Below are positions 1 through 5,202 of a DNA stretch of 5,627 nucleotides, one piece after another. The stretch is taken from NCBI GenBank assembly GCA_012513125.1, contig JAAZCS010000043.1:1-5627 (forward strand). The letters are read 5' to 3'. Below the pieces are notes generated by a model. It worked only from the letters and a program-made list of their open reading frames with translations. It made no database searches and was not told the DNA's origin. Source of the stretch: Treponema sp. GTDB taxonomy: Bacteria > Spirochaetota > Spirochaetia > Treponematales > Treponemataceae. Both the position numbers and the translations under genes were made by a program. Position 1 is the stretch's first letter. Each line of letters starts with the position of its first letter.

Positions 1-73
1 AAAAAGACTCATAATCGTTTTGATTGTTCCACAATTCTTCTTGATTCTCGTTTATAAGATATACTATTTTCAT
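1..73 (-). CDS. Unidentified cassette gene, 5' part only
   Basis: An open frame starts at an ATG at 71-73 and runs off the left edge after 24 codons, beginning MKIVYLINENQEELWNNQ. An AAAGGG ribosome binding site lies at 82-87, about eight bases before the ATG. Another in-frame ATG at 77-79 sits too close to it to be preferred. The gene follows the attC at 133-245 by about 60 bp, the expected position for the gene of the next cassette. The visible part shows a short beta-strand-like start followed by polar, N- and E-rich sequence, and I do not recognise a family. Confidence 0.55.
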   Translation of the reverse strand, partial: MKIVYLINENQEELWNNQNDYESF

Positions 74-132
74 TAACATTACCCTTTATAGAAAGTTATT
101 AAATTCTCTTCTTTCCGCCCCGCGCAGCGTGA

Positions 133-245
133 ACATAACATTTGCTTAACCTGCGAGGCGTAATGGCGCGATTCTTGCCGAGGAGCGAAGCGACGACTAG
201 CAAGAATCGTGACATAGCCGAGTCAGGTTGAAGCAGTTGTTAGAA
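133..245 (-). repeat. attC site closing cassette 5
   Basis: Imperfect inverted repeat of 113 bp. The outer boxes are ACATAAC (133-139) and GTTAGAA (239-245). The arm GCTTAACCTG (144-153) pairs with CAGGTTGAAGC (224-234) apart from one extra G at 230, the expected extrahelical base. A second stem pairs CGATTCTTGC with GCAAGAATCG around a GGAGCGAAGCGAC-containing loop. Its left box departs from the consensus GTTRRRY (minus strand GTTATGT). It shares its arms and GTGACA motif with the sites at 1064-1185 and 2030-2151, but its inner stem has a different sequence. Confidence 0.88.
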
Positions 246-250
246 CGTTC

Positions 251-817
251 CTAGTTTCTCTTTGCATTAACCATATTTGAAGTAGTCATATTGTTTACAA
301 ATGATTGATAAGCTATTTTTTTAGAGAAATATTTGTTTCCAAATGTATCGATTACCAGTAACCTTACTTTCTTATTTTGACTTATTTTTTGAGTAATGCA
401 GCGTTGAATTCCGCTAATTTCAAATTGGCCTTTTTTAATTTCTCCACTCTTTATGGGAGTCCGTAAATTAGGATTACTTCCTACTTCGGTTAATGTTTGT
501 GTTTTACCATATTGAGTTTGGACTTTTTTTCCACAAAAAAACAAAAGCACATCTTTGATATTTACTTCAGAATTTCCAACATTTGTAATTTCAAAAGTAA
601 TTAATGGGAACACTGGCCCTTGTCCCAATATCGATTGAACCCAGGCTTGAGAAAAGGAAACTTTAATCTTAATTTTACCACGATGGTTTGTATTATTTTT
701 TACTAAATATGCTATACCCTTAAAAACAAATCCAATAATTACAATTCCAACACCTGATAATAACCACTCCTTGTTATCACTAAGAAATTTTACTATTCCT
801 TTTAGAAATTGAAACAA
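251..817 (-). CDS. Membrane-anchored protein with beta-rich domain, unknown function
   Basis: This 188-residue protein is the only gene of cassette 5. The start is TTG at 815-817, chosen because GGAGGT (824-829) lies six bases upstream; no ATG competes for that site. Residues about 18-39 form one strong membrane helix (WLLSGVGIVIIGFVFKGIAY), followed by KNNTNHRGK, so the rest is probably cytoplasmic by the positive-inside rule. Residues about 48-168 alternate short hydrophobic strands (LITFEITNVGNSEV, VRLLVIDTFGNKYF), consistent with an immunoglobulin-like beta sandwich. I do not recognise a named family. The layout of amphipathic start, one helix and small sensor-like domain resembles small membrane proteins found in defence loci, but that is only analogy. 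The stop codon (TAG) lies six bases before the attC. Confidence 0.82.
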   Translation of the reverse strand: MFQFLKGIVKFLSDNKEWLLSGVGIVIIGFVFKGIAYLVKNNTNHRGKIKIKVSFSQAWVQSILGQGPVFPLITFEITNVGNSEVNIKDVLLFFCGKKVQTQYGKTQTLTEVGSNPNLRTPIKSGEIKKGQFEISGIQRCITQKISQNKKVRLLVIDTFGNKYFSKKIAYQSFVNNMTTSNMVNAKRN

Positions 818-1063
818 TTTACGACCTCCGTTTAATTATCAATTCAAATATTGGTTAAATTCACAAAGCGATTTTTTATGCTATTACAAAGCCATAATAA
901 ATATGAAATATTCCCAATTATAATTGAACCTTTATCTATTTATGTAACAACAGCTAATTTCTTTTACTTTATAACGATTTTTTTTGACAATTTCTTACTA
1001 AAAAAGTTAACGGACATTTGTATTATCTTGAATATTTTTCAAATTTTTTGATATTTATTATCG
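818..1063 (-). other. Long AT-rich leader of cassette 5
   Basis: About 246 bp of very AT-rich DNA between the cassette junction and the TTG start of the membrane-protein gene. I see no credible coding sequence: the one long plus-strand frame starts at TTG with no ribosome binding site and is a run of F, I, L, N and Y residues of the kind AT-rich DNA gives by chance. A perfect 12-bp palindrome CAATTATAATTG (915-926) contains a leftward TATAAT (919-924), but no good -35 box stands 17 bp upstream of it. This leader may hold the gene's own promoter, since it is far longer than those of cassettes 3 and 4. Confidence 0.5.
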
Positions 1064-1185
1064 TTCTAACATTTGCTTAACCTGTGGTTTCGTGCCTGTA
1101 GGGCTTGGCGCATTTTGTGCGTTAGGAGCGAAGCGACAGCACAAAATGTGACAAAGAAAGCATCAGGTTGAAGCAGTTGTTAGAA
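1064..1185 (-). repeat. attC site closing cassette 4
   Basis: Imperfect inverted repeat of 122 bp. The outer boxes are TTCTAAC (1064-1070) and GTTAGAA (1179-1185). The arm GCTTAACCTG (1074-1083) pairs with CAGGTTGAAGC (1164-1174), leaving G1170 unpaired. An inner stem pairs GCATTTTGTGC with GCACAAAATGTG around a GGAGCGAAGCGAC loop. It is nearly identical to the site at 2030-2151 except for paired changes next to the outer arms, GTGGTTTC/GAAAGCAT here against GTATTTTC/GAAAATAT there, which preserve pairing. Confidence 0.92.
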
Positions 1186-1189
1186 ATCT

Positions 1190-1996
1190 TCATCTTCTTA
1201 TTTTTTCAGGAATCCATAATTCCAATTCACTGCTTCCCTTTGGAATTAATCTTCCTCTATTTTCTTTTCCTAATTTTATTTTTTCAATTATAGGATGTTC
1301 TGGTTTCACTCTATTTTTTGAATTTTCTTCATAAAAATCACATGCACCAGTCAAGCCCCATGCTCCAAATCTTAAACACATATCTTTAATTATATTTGCG
1401 GAATCCTCAAAAACAAAATCTCCAAAATGGACATTAGTACTCCATAGTGCACCTAATCCATTTTTATCGTTCTCAAATATAGCTTTTATATTTGAGGTGC
1501 ATCTCTGGATCCAATAAGGCCAATTAATTACTTCGATTCCAGTTTTATCTTCGACTGTTTTCTTTTTTTCAAATGGATGTTTTTTTGGTGGACCATATCT
1601 TGTTATTGAGAAATGATGCGGACCATCAAACTCGATATATTTAGTTATCCCATTAACTGAAATTTTAAAATCCATAGAATATCTGCCAATTTTCTCTTGA
1701 GTAAATACTGTAGAATTAGGATAGGCAATTTTAATTAAGCTTTTTAGGATCAATTCATCAAGACTTGTCTTTGCAGGCGGAATAGCATTTGGTATTTTAT
1801 TATCATACCATAATTTCATGAGCTTGATTTCATCAATAACATCAAAACCATTTATTGTTTCAAATTTAACAGAAGATAAATCAGAAATCTCTATCGCCAA
1901 AAGCTGTGCAATATCTTCTTTAATTAAATATGATCCAACTGTTTTATCACTATCATTAAGTTTGAATATTCCTTCACCTTTACCCAAAATAGTCAT
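1190..1996 (-). CDS. RAP-like PD-(D/E)XK nuclease-fold protein
   Basis: A 268-residue protein, sole gene of cassette 4. Residues about 78-170 look like a PD-(D/E)XK nuclease fold of the RAP / DUF559 / Vsr-like type. They show an acidic helix residue E81, D109 in YSMDFKI, then KYIEFDGPHHF with E122, D124 and H127, and a closing strand GIEVINWPYWIQ near 153-164. The EFDGPHHF box and the VINWPYW strand are very close to the RAP domain signature. The C-terminal 90 residues contain an aromatic, glycine-rich block (LRFGAWGLTGACDF) that I do not recognise. Likely role: a nucleic-acid nuclease or binding protein, perhaps a solitary restriction-type or anti-phage enzyme. The ATG at 1996 follows AAAGGGA by about eight bases. 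The gene ends in TGA four bases before the attC. Only about 40 bp separate the junction from the start, so it probably relies on upstream transcription. Confidence 0.85.
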   Translation of the reverse strand: MTILGKGEGIFKLNDSDKTVGSYLIKEDIAQLLAIEISDLSSVKFETINGFDVIDEIKLMKLWYDNKIPNAIPPAKTSLDELILKSLIKIAYPNSTVFTQEKIGRYSMDFKISVNGITKYIEFDGPHHFSITRYGPPKKHPFEKKKTVEDKTGIEVINWPYWIQRCTSNIKAIFENDKNGLGALWSTNVHFGDFVFEDSANIIKDMCLRFGAWGLTGACDFYEENSKNRVKPEHPIIEKIKLGKENRGRLIPKGSSELELWIPEKIRR

Positions 1997-2029
1997 TTAT
2001 ATTTCCCTTTTCCGCCGCGCGCAGCGTCT

Positions 2030-2151
2030 TTCTAACATTTGCTTAACCTGTATTTTCGCGCCCGCAGGGCTTGGCGCATTTTGTGCGTCAGGAGCGCAGC
2101 GACAGCACAAAATGTGACAAAGAAAATATCAGGTTGAAGCAGTTGTTAGAG
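2030..2151 (-). repeat. attC site closing cassette 3
   Basis: Imperfect inverted repeat of 122 bp. The outer boxes are TTCTAAC (2030-2036) and GTTAGAG (2145-2151). The arm GCTTAACCTG (2041-2050) pairs with CAGGTTGAAGC (2130-2140) with G2136 left out. The inner stem GCATTTTGTGC / GCACAAAATGTG and the GGAGCG(A/C)AGCGAC loop match the site at 1064-1185. Close similarity to that neighbour suggests the two cassettes acquired or formed their sites from a common source. Confidence 0.92.
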
Positions 2152-2174
2152 AATTTATTTTATTCCATATTTCT

Positions 2175-2194
2175 TTAGCTTGATAACAAGCTAA
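2175..2194. repeat. Perfect hairpin between broken GNAT gene and attC
   Basis: TTAGCTTG and CAAGCTAA form an eight-base-pair stem with the four-base loop ATAA. It lies in the 96-bp gap between the ancestral end of the acetyltransferase gene (2248) and the attC. No T-run follows on the minus strand, so it is not a convincing intrinsic terminator. It could protect the 3' end of the mRNA. Confidence 0.5.
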
Positions 2195-2247
2195 CATACA
2201 GTACTAAAAACTTCTAATTTTTATAATGTACAAATTAATTATTTGAT

Positions 2248-2736
2248 CTATTTACTATCTTCATCAGTAAGATGATACTCCATTGGAGTAAATTTTATTC
2301 CATTAATTATTTGTTCTATATTTGTGTCGATAAAACCAATTTTATGGTAAAACGGAATCCCGTAAGGCGACGAATTTACGGTAATTTAATTTTCTTTTTT
2401 AACAATATTCTTAAATTCTTCTACAAACTTATAAAATAATTGAGTTGCAATACCTTTTCTTTGATACTCTTTTTTTACAAAAAATAAAGTTATATGGTTT
2501 TCATTCCTTATAACAATAATTCCAACTAATACATTGGAATCAAATGCACCAAATGTTTTATTTCTTTCAGAAATACATGCTTCTTTGAACGAAGCATTAT
2601 CAATAATATCCTTCTTAAATTGATTTATTCCATTTATGTCATAATCAGGTGCTTCAAATTCTAAAAATGTTTCCCATGTTAATTTAATTACTTCATCAAA
2701 CTCATTTTTTGTAGTTTTTCGTATTTTAATATTCAT
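2248..2736 (-). pseudogene. GNAT family N-acetyltransferase, broken by an in-frame TAA
   Basis: The frame reads as a full GNAT acetyltransferase of about 162 residues interrupted once, at codon 117 (TAA at 2386-2388). Before the stop are the acetyl-CoA-binding motif QRKGIA (residues 92-97) on the usual strand-helix unit, HITLFFVKKEYQRKGIA. After it, in the same frame, comes the hallmark C-terminal part ITVNSSPYGIPFYHKIGF, ending at TAG (2248-2250). GNAT enzymes transfer an acetyl group from acetyl-CoA to amines; the substrate cannot be read here. The 116-residue product made from the intact part would lack the last strands and the PFYHKIGF segment and is probably inactive. The ATG at 2736 is preferred because AAAGGA lies just upstream; an ATG at 2751 has no ribosome binding site. 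A sequencing error is possible. Single gene of cassette 3. Confidence 0.88.
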
Positions 2737-2786
2737 AATATCCTTTTGCATTTAGCTTATTTTTTCTTCCCGCGCCGAAGGCGTGC

Positions 2787-2852
2787 GTCTAACATTGTTT
2801 TAACCTGCAAACGGGCTTGACCCGTTTGTCAGCGTTGAAAATTGTGTTAGGC
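2787..2852 (-). repeat. Short attC site closing cassette 2
   Basis: The most compact site, 66 bp, close to the smallest classical attC size. The boxes are GTCTAAC (2787-2793) and GTTAGGC (2846-2852), both matching consensus. Arm ATTGTTTTAACCTG pairs with CAGCGTTGAAAATTGT, with G2837 the likely extrahelical base plus one further mismatch. The apex is a perfect stem, CAAACGGG / CCCGTTTG, around CTTGA. It differs from the three 113-122 bp sites in its inner arms and apex, pointing to a separate origin for this cassette. Confidence 0.92.
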
Positions 2853-2854
2853 GA

Positions 2855-3094
2855 TTATTTTACTTTCACACTTTTTTCATAAAGATACTCAGGACATATA
2901 TCAAGCTTCTCGTTCCACATTACTGTATGGTGATGAACTTTTGCTGTCATAAAATAATTTATATCATGCAGGGGTTCATTTATTTTATCAGCCAATAAAG
3001 GTGTAAAATCAAAAATTCTTTTTTTACCACCTTCAAAAGTAAGCAATAATTTATAGTCTTTTGTTGGTTCTACATTTATTACAGCCCATTTCAT
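2855..3094 (-). CDS. DUF2442 domain protein
   Basis: A 79-residue protein that matches the small DUF2442 family over its whole length: a beta-rich start (AVINVEPTKDYKLLLTFEGG), the IFDFTPLL segment, TVMWNEKLDICPEYLYEKS at the end. The ATG at 3092-3094 is chosen because AGGAGGA stands about six bases upstream; an earlier ATG at 3109 lies before that site. It follows the DUF4160 reading frame by 11 bases, and the ribosome binding site begins right after that gene's stop. The two families commonly sit side by side as a suspected two-component module, sometimes annotated as toxin-antitoxin-like; their biochemical role is not established. Here the partner is interrupted. The TAA stop is two bases from the attC. 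Confidence 0.85.
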   Translation of the reverse strand: MKWAVINVEPTKDYKLLLTFEGGKKRIFDFTPLLADKINEPLHDINYFMTAKVHHHTVMWNEKLDICPEYLYEKSVKVK

Positions 3095-3105
3095 ATAAAT
3101 CCTCC

Positions 3106-3372
3106 TCATACAAGTGGAGCAATATCTCGTAAATCCATTTTCTTTGTTGCCAGTTCCCAGTTTTGCAGCAATTCATCCTTATGAATTTCACATCAAGCTA
3201 GAATCAAGCGAAGTTTGTTTTTAGGCATTTTACCTTCAGTCTTTTTACATTTATGTATATCTATTACGCATTCCAAATCGCCATAAAAAACGTGAACGTG
3301 CGGTGGATTGTGCTCACGACCATTGTTATACATATAAACTGAAAGACCATAAAATTCGCTTATTGTTGGCAT
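3106..3372 (-). pseudogene. DUF4160 gene broken by an in-frame TGA
   Basis: The frame encodes an 88-codon DUF4160 protein: MPTISEFYGLSVYMYNN, the histidine-rich EHNPPHVHVFYGD block, then LRLILA-stop-CEIHKDELLQNWELA. The stop is TGA at 3193-3195 (codon 60), at a position where family members normally have tryptophan (the LEWAALH-type motif), so TGG to TGA is the simplest change. The frame then continues to TGA at 3106-3108. The ATG at 3370-3372 has GGAG eight bases upstream, and a promoter lies around 3394-3422. The truncated product keeps the N-terminal half only. Loss of this gene leaves the DUF2442 partner possibly still translated from its own ribosome binding site. Readthrough or a sequencing error cannot be excluded. 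Confidence 0.87.
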
Positions 3373-3393
3373 TTTTCATACTCCGTATGTCAT

Positions 3394-3427
3394 ATTATAC
3401 TGTATTATTTCTATATAAGCAGTATAA
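3394..3427 (-). promoter_or_regulatory. Promoter and inverted-repeat operator for DUF4160-DUF2442
   Basis: A perfect leftward -10 box TATAAT (3394-3399) lies about 22 bp before the DUF4160 start. The -35 region around 3417-3422 (CTGCTT) is weak. An eight-base inverted repeat, TTATACTG (3395-3402) and CAGTATAA (3420-3427), brackets the spacer: one arm covers the -10 and the other the -35. That placement suits a dimeric repressor, as in self-regulated two-gene modules. The operator role is inferred. Confidence 0.55.
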
Positions 3428-3452
3428 AAAAATCAAGGTTGGCTGGATTTTT
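3428..3452 (-). terminator. Weak AT-rich terminator after the secreted-protein gene
   Basis: On the minus strand AAAAATC (overlapping the TAA stop at 3451-3453) and GATTTTTTT form a seven-pair AT-rich stem around an 11-base loop, ending in a T-run. The stem is weak, so termination would be partial. Its loop contains CAGCCAA, also found in the hairpin after the DUF4234 gene at 4841-4871. Confidence 0.4.
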
Positions 3453-3999
3453 ATAGCTCCAAATCATCTTGCATTTTACTAATTCGTTCTCTGGAAATTT
3501 GTGCGGAAAGATCATTATTGGAATAAGTAATCATCACCACTTGTGAAATATTATATCCATAATTGTTTTTGACTCTTAATAATTTAAAAACGATTTCGAT
3601 TGTAGAAGAATAATACTTTATGAAATTTAAATATTCATTTCCATTTTGTGAACCTTTATTTGAATCATCAAATTTCCCGTATGTATCTGTTGTTTTTACT
3701 ATCAAACCTTTTACTTTTTCAGATGAACAATCGTCATAAACTATTCGCCCAATATACAATTTTCCATTTCCAAAGAAGAAAATTCTTGTTGCTCCATTTG
3801 TATCTAAATAATATAGTTCATCCCCATCATCATTTGTACCTTGAGAATATGCTTCTGGATATTTTTCCTCCAGTTCTTTTACAGAACATCCCCAGTTGAG
3901 TCCATAATACTCAGTATTAATTTTATCAGCTCCTGAAACCTGTGCAAATACTTGCATTGAAATCAAACACAATAAAAAGACTATTAATTTTCTCTTCAT
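3451..3999 (-). CDS. Secreted protein of unknown function
   Basis: A 182-residue protein, first gene of cassette 2. Residues 1-19 are a clear Sec signal peptide: positive MKRK, hydrophobic LIVFLLCLISM, then VFA with cleavage likely after A19. No lipobox cysteine sits at that point, so it should be released to the periplasm or beyond. The mature part begins with YYGLNWGCSVKELEEKYPEA, a strand-then-helix pattern (WG-S-x-x-E-V/L) common at the start of small exported proteins in spirochaetes and other Gram-negatives, followed by beta-strand-rich sequence (RIFFFGNGKLYIGRIVY, IEIVFKLLRV) suggesting a compact alpha/beta fold. I do not recognise a named family. The ATG at 3999 has AAGGAGG upstream inside a hairpin loop. 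Product possibly surface or periplasmic; substrate unknown. Confidence 0.8.
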   Translation of the reverse strand: MKRKLIVFLLCLISMQVFAQVSGADKINTEYYGLNWGCSVKELEEKYPEAYSQGTNDDGDELYYLDTNGATRIFFFGNGKLYIGRIVYDDCSSEKVKGLIVKTTDTYGKFDDSNKGSQNGNEYLNFIKYYSSTIEIVFKLLRVKNNYGYNISQVVMITYSNNDLSAQISRERISKMQDDLEL

Positions 4000-4021
4000 A
4001 AAATCCTCCTTCAGATTTTAT
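3998..4021 (-). promoter_or_regulatory. Hairpin with Shine-Dalgarno in loop, cassette 2 leader
   Basis: ATAAAATC and GATTTTAT pair perfectly over eight bases. The eight-base loop holds most of the AAGGAGG ribosome binding site, and one stem arm runs into the ATG. The same hairpin precedes the DUF4234 gene (5201-5222) with a six-base loop. It could tune translation initiation. Confidence 0.55.
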
Positions 4022-4068
4022 TCTTTGTGATTAAAAAATGATGGAGGACCATACCTATTAACAATAAG

Positions 4069-4083
4069 CGGGCCAATGGCCCG
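4069..4083. repeat. GC-rich palindrome at the start of cassette 2
   Basis: CGGGCC and GGCCCG form a six-pair stem with the loop AAT, three bases inside the cassette junction. An equivalent palindrome with different bases (TGGCGC / GCGCCA, loop TGT) sits at the same place in cassette 1 at 5289-5303. Confidence 0.7.
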
Positions 4084-4086
4084 TCC

Positions 4087-4221
4087 GCCTAACTAGCGTT
4101 TTAAACCGTAAAAACGGTTTTGCGCAATGCGCAAAATTGGCGCAAAAGTTGCGGTGCCGTAAAGGCACGAAAAGCAACTTTTGTGACAAAGTTTTTATCG
4201 GTTTTGAAAACCATGTTAGGT
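4087..4221 (-). repeat. Long attC site closing cassette 1
   Basis: At 135 bp this is the longest site. The boxes are GCCTAAC (4087-4093) and GTTAGGT (4215-4221), both consensus. The arm GTTTTAAACCG pairs with CGGTTTTGAAAAC, G4206 being the likely extrahelical base, and continues into TAAAAAC / GTTTTTA. Inner stems are CAAAAGTTGC / GCAACTTTTG and GTGCC / GGCAC. It shares the TTGGCGC and GTGACAAAG motifs with the other long sites but not their arm sequence. Confidence 0.9.
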
Positions 4222-4228
4222 TTTGTTC

Positions 4229-4492
4229 TTACTTATCATCATAATGATTTTTACATTGTATTATTTTAATGAGTCCGTCTTCTATTTTATAGACTAATCT
4301 ATTTTTCTCATCGATTGTTCTTGACCAATAACCACTCAAATTTTCTTTCAATGGCTCTGGATGTCCAATGCCATTATTACCATTGCGTTCTATATCAGCA
4401 AGAAGTTGATTTATTTTCTTTAATGTCTTTTTATCCTGCATTATCCAATAGGTATAATCAGCCCATGCATCATCTGAAAAATCTTTGTGCAT
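4229..4492 (-). CDS. yoeB: YoeB family mRNA interferase toxin
   Basis: An 87-residue protein matching YoeB along its length. YoeB binds the ribosomal A site and cuts mRNA during translation, halting growth when its antitoxin is lost. The known catalytic residues of E. coli YoeB are present at the same positions: E46 (in HPEPLKENLSG), R65 (in DEKNRLVY) and the H83-Y84 pair near the C-terminus (KNHYDDK); W10 and the DYTYW segment are also typical. The protein therefore appears active. The ATG lies three bases after the antitoxin stop, with a GAGGTG site inside the end of the antitoxin gene, so translation is coupled. Partner: the RelB/DinJ-type antitoxin just upstream, instead of the usual YefM. 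The stop is followed within about eight bases by the attC. Confidence 0.94.
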   Translation of the reverse strand: MHKDFSDDAWADYTYWIMQDKKTLKKINQLLADIERNGNNGIGHPEPLKENLSGYWSRTIDEKNRLVYKIEDGLIKIIQCKNHYDDK

Positions 4493-4495
4493 TGT

Positions 4496-4753
4496 TTACA
4501 CCTCTACGAGTTCATGTATAGAATGCTGTCCATTTTCCATTTGCTTTCTCGAATGTTCCAAAGCATTCATATTTTTTTCTGAATAAAAAGAGTTATCCTG
4601 AATAATTTCAAATGGAATTTTATGTTGAATAAGTGTCTGTTTTAGAAAAATACGTATTGCTGTGGTTGTATCCATTCCAATGGATTCAAAAAAAGCATCT
4701 GCATCTTGTTTTAGAGCTGTATCGACTCTTGTTTGAACTACTGCCATTTTCAT
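4496..4753 (-). CDS. RelB/DinJ family antitoxin
   Basis: An 85-residue protein. Residues about 4-50 form the ribbon-helix-helix DNA-binding domain of the RelB/DinJ family: VVQTRVDTALKQDADAFFES as the ribbon strand and first helix, then GMDTTTAIRIFLKQTLIQ and KIPFEI, all signature DinJ-like features. The C-terminal part (NMNALEHSRKQMENGQHSIH) should wrap the toxin. It neutralises the YoeB encoded downstream and probably represses its own promoter as a dimer. The ATG at 4753 is selected since CGGAGG lies six bases upstream; M3 has poorer spacing. YoeB usually pairs with a YefM/Phd-type antitoxin, so this is a mixed pair, a combination also seen in other bacteria. It has a dedicated promoter and sits behind a terminator, isolating it from the upstream gene in the cassette. 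Confidence 0.93.
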   Translation of the reverse strand: MKMAVVQTRVDTALKQDADAFFESIGMDTTTAIRIFLKQTLIQHKIPFEIIQDNSFYSEKNMNALEHSRKQMENGQHSIHELVEV

Positions 4754-4773
4754 ACATTACCTCCGTTAATAAT

Positions 4774-4802
4774 AATATAATACAAAAGTAATGAAAAAGC
4801 AA
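4774..4802 (-). promoter_or_regulatory. Promoter of the antitoxin-toxin pair
   Basis: Leftward -35 TTGCTT (4797-4802) and -10 TATATT (4774-4779) are 17 bp apart, and the antitoxin start lies 21 bp further on. It sits just after a terminator, so it supplies the pair independently of the array's position. No clear inverted-repeat operator is visible here. Confidence 0.65.
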
Positions 4803-4812
4803 TACTTAATAC

Positions 4813-4836
4813 AAAAAAAAGGCGGGCTTGCCCACC
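4813..4836 (-). terminator. Intrinsic terminator inside cassette 1
   Basis: On the minus strand GGTGGG and CCCGCC form a GC-rich stem (one G-T pair) with the loop CAAG, followed by an eight-base T-run. It ends transcription of the DUF4234 gene before the toxin module. Confidence 0.85.
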
Positions 4837-4840
4837 GTAG

Positions 4841-4871
4841 AAATCCAGACAAGCTTGACTTGGCTGGATTT
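4841..4871. repeat. Long hairpin directly after the DUF4234 gene
   Basis: AAATCCAG and CTGGATTT pair perfectly, with a second stem CAAG / CTTG inside and loop CTTGA. It begins seven bases after the gene's stop and precedes the terminator. The CTGGATTT arm recurs after the secreted-protein gene near 3443-3450. It may be an mRNA-stabilising 3' element or a scar of recombination. Confidence 0.6.
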
Positions 4872-4878
4872 ATTCCTT

Positions 4879-5202
4879 TTATTCTACAGTTAATCTGTTA
4901 ATTCGTGATTGATGTAGTATAATGCCAAATGTCATAGACATTAATGGAGCCCAAAAGTCTGGTTCAACATTATGTCTTCTTTCAATTGTACTTAGATAGG
5001 TTGAAATTTTATAATTCCACCAAAGACCATAAATACCAAATGTAAGAATTAAATACAACAGATTTAATGGTGCACTATCAATGGATTCATATTTCAATTC
5101 CTGAATGGTTTCTTCAGTTACCTTGAACCACCATACGATTCCATAGATACCTAATGTGATTAAAGTTAAGAAAATTCATAACGGTATAGAGCGTTTTTTC
5201 AT
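4879..5202 (-). pseudogene. DUF4234-like membrane protein gene broken by an in-frame TGA
   Basis: The frame from ATG 5200-5202 to TAA 4879-4881 is 107 codons, with one interruption at codon 9 (TGA at 5176-5178): MKKRSIPL-stop-IFLTLITLGIYGIVWW. Two copies of the DUF4234-type signature occur, TLITLGIYGIVWWFK (about residues 13-27) and LILTFGIYGLWWNYK (about 51-65), each a hydrophobic hairpin-like membrane segment, and a third weak hydrophobic stretch near 90. The family is a small integral membrane protein of unknown role. The start is certain because AGGAGG precedes it and the leader matches that of cassette 2. Initiation at a downstream TTG (5095-5097) would give a protein without the first segment and has no good ribosome binding site. 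The stop may be a TGG mutation, or a sequence error. Confidence 0.8.

Noticed and set aside
851..1051. Plus-strand open frame of 66 codons in the leader of cassette 5
   Set aside because: It starts at TTG without a ribosome binding site, opposes all other genes, and its composition (F, I, L, N, Y runs) is what AT-rich DNA gives by chance.
1818..2117. Plus-strand open frame crossing the RAP-like gene start and an attC
   Set aside because: It lies antisense to the start of the RAP-like nuclease gene and runs through the attC inverted repeat; no ribosome binding site supports it.
2175..2194. Hairpin after the GNAT gene as an intrinsic terminator
   Set aside because: The stem is perfect but no T-run follows it on the minus strand, so it was kept only as a hairpin.
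3193..3195. Selenocysteine at the internal TGA of the DUF4160 gene
   Set aside because: The family has tryptophan there, not cysteine, and no SECIS-like hairpin is evident just downstream.
3648..3899. Plus-strand open frame antisense to the secreted-protein gene
   Set aside because: It is fully inside a well-supported gene with a signal peptide and strong ribosome binding site on the other strand.
133..4221. CRISPR array, because of repeated similar elements
   Set aside because: The repeats are 66-135 bp, structured, separated by whole genes and individually different, which fits attC sites and not CRISPR repeats.
4315..4521. Plus-strand open frame antisense to the toxin gene
   Set aside because: It overlaps yoeB, whose catalytic residues are conserved, and has no independent support.
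3106..5202. TGA read as tryptophan (altered genetic code), since two broken genes have TGA at or near tryptophan-like positions
   Set aside because: The RAP-like gene ends naturally at TGA (1190-1192) and the DUF4160 frame ends at TGA (3106-3108) just before the next ribosome binding site; a third gene is broken by TAA, which recoding of TGA would not explain.
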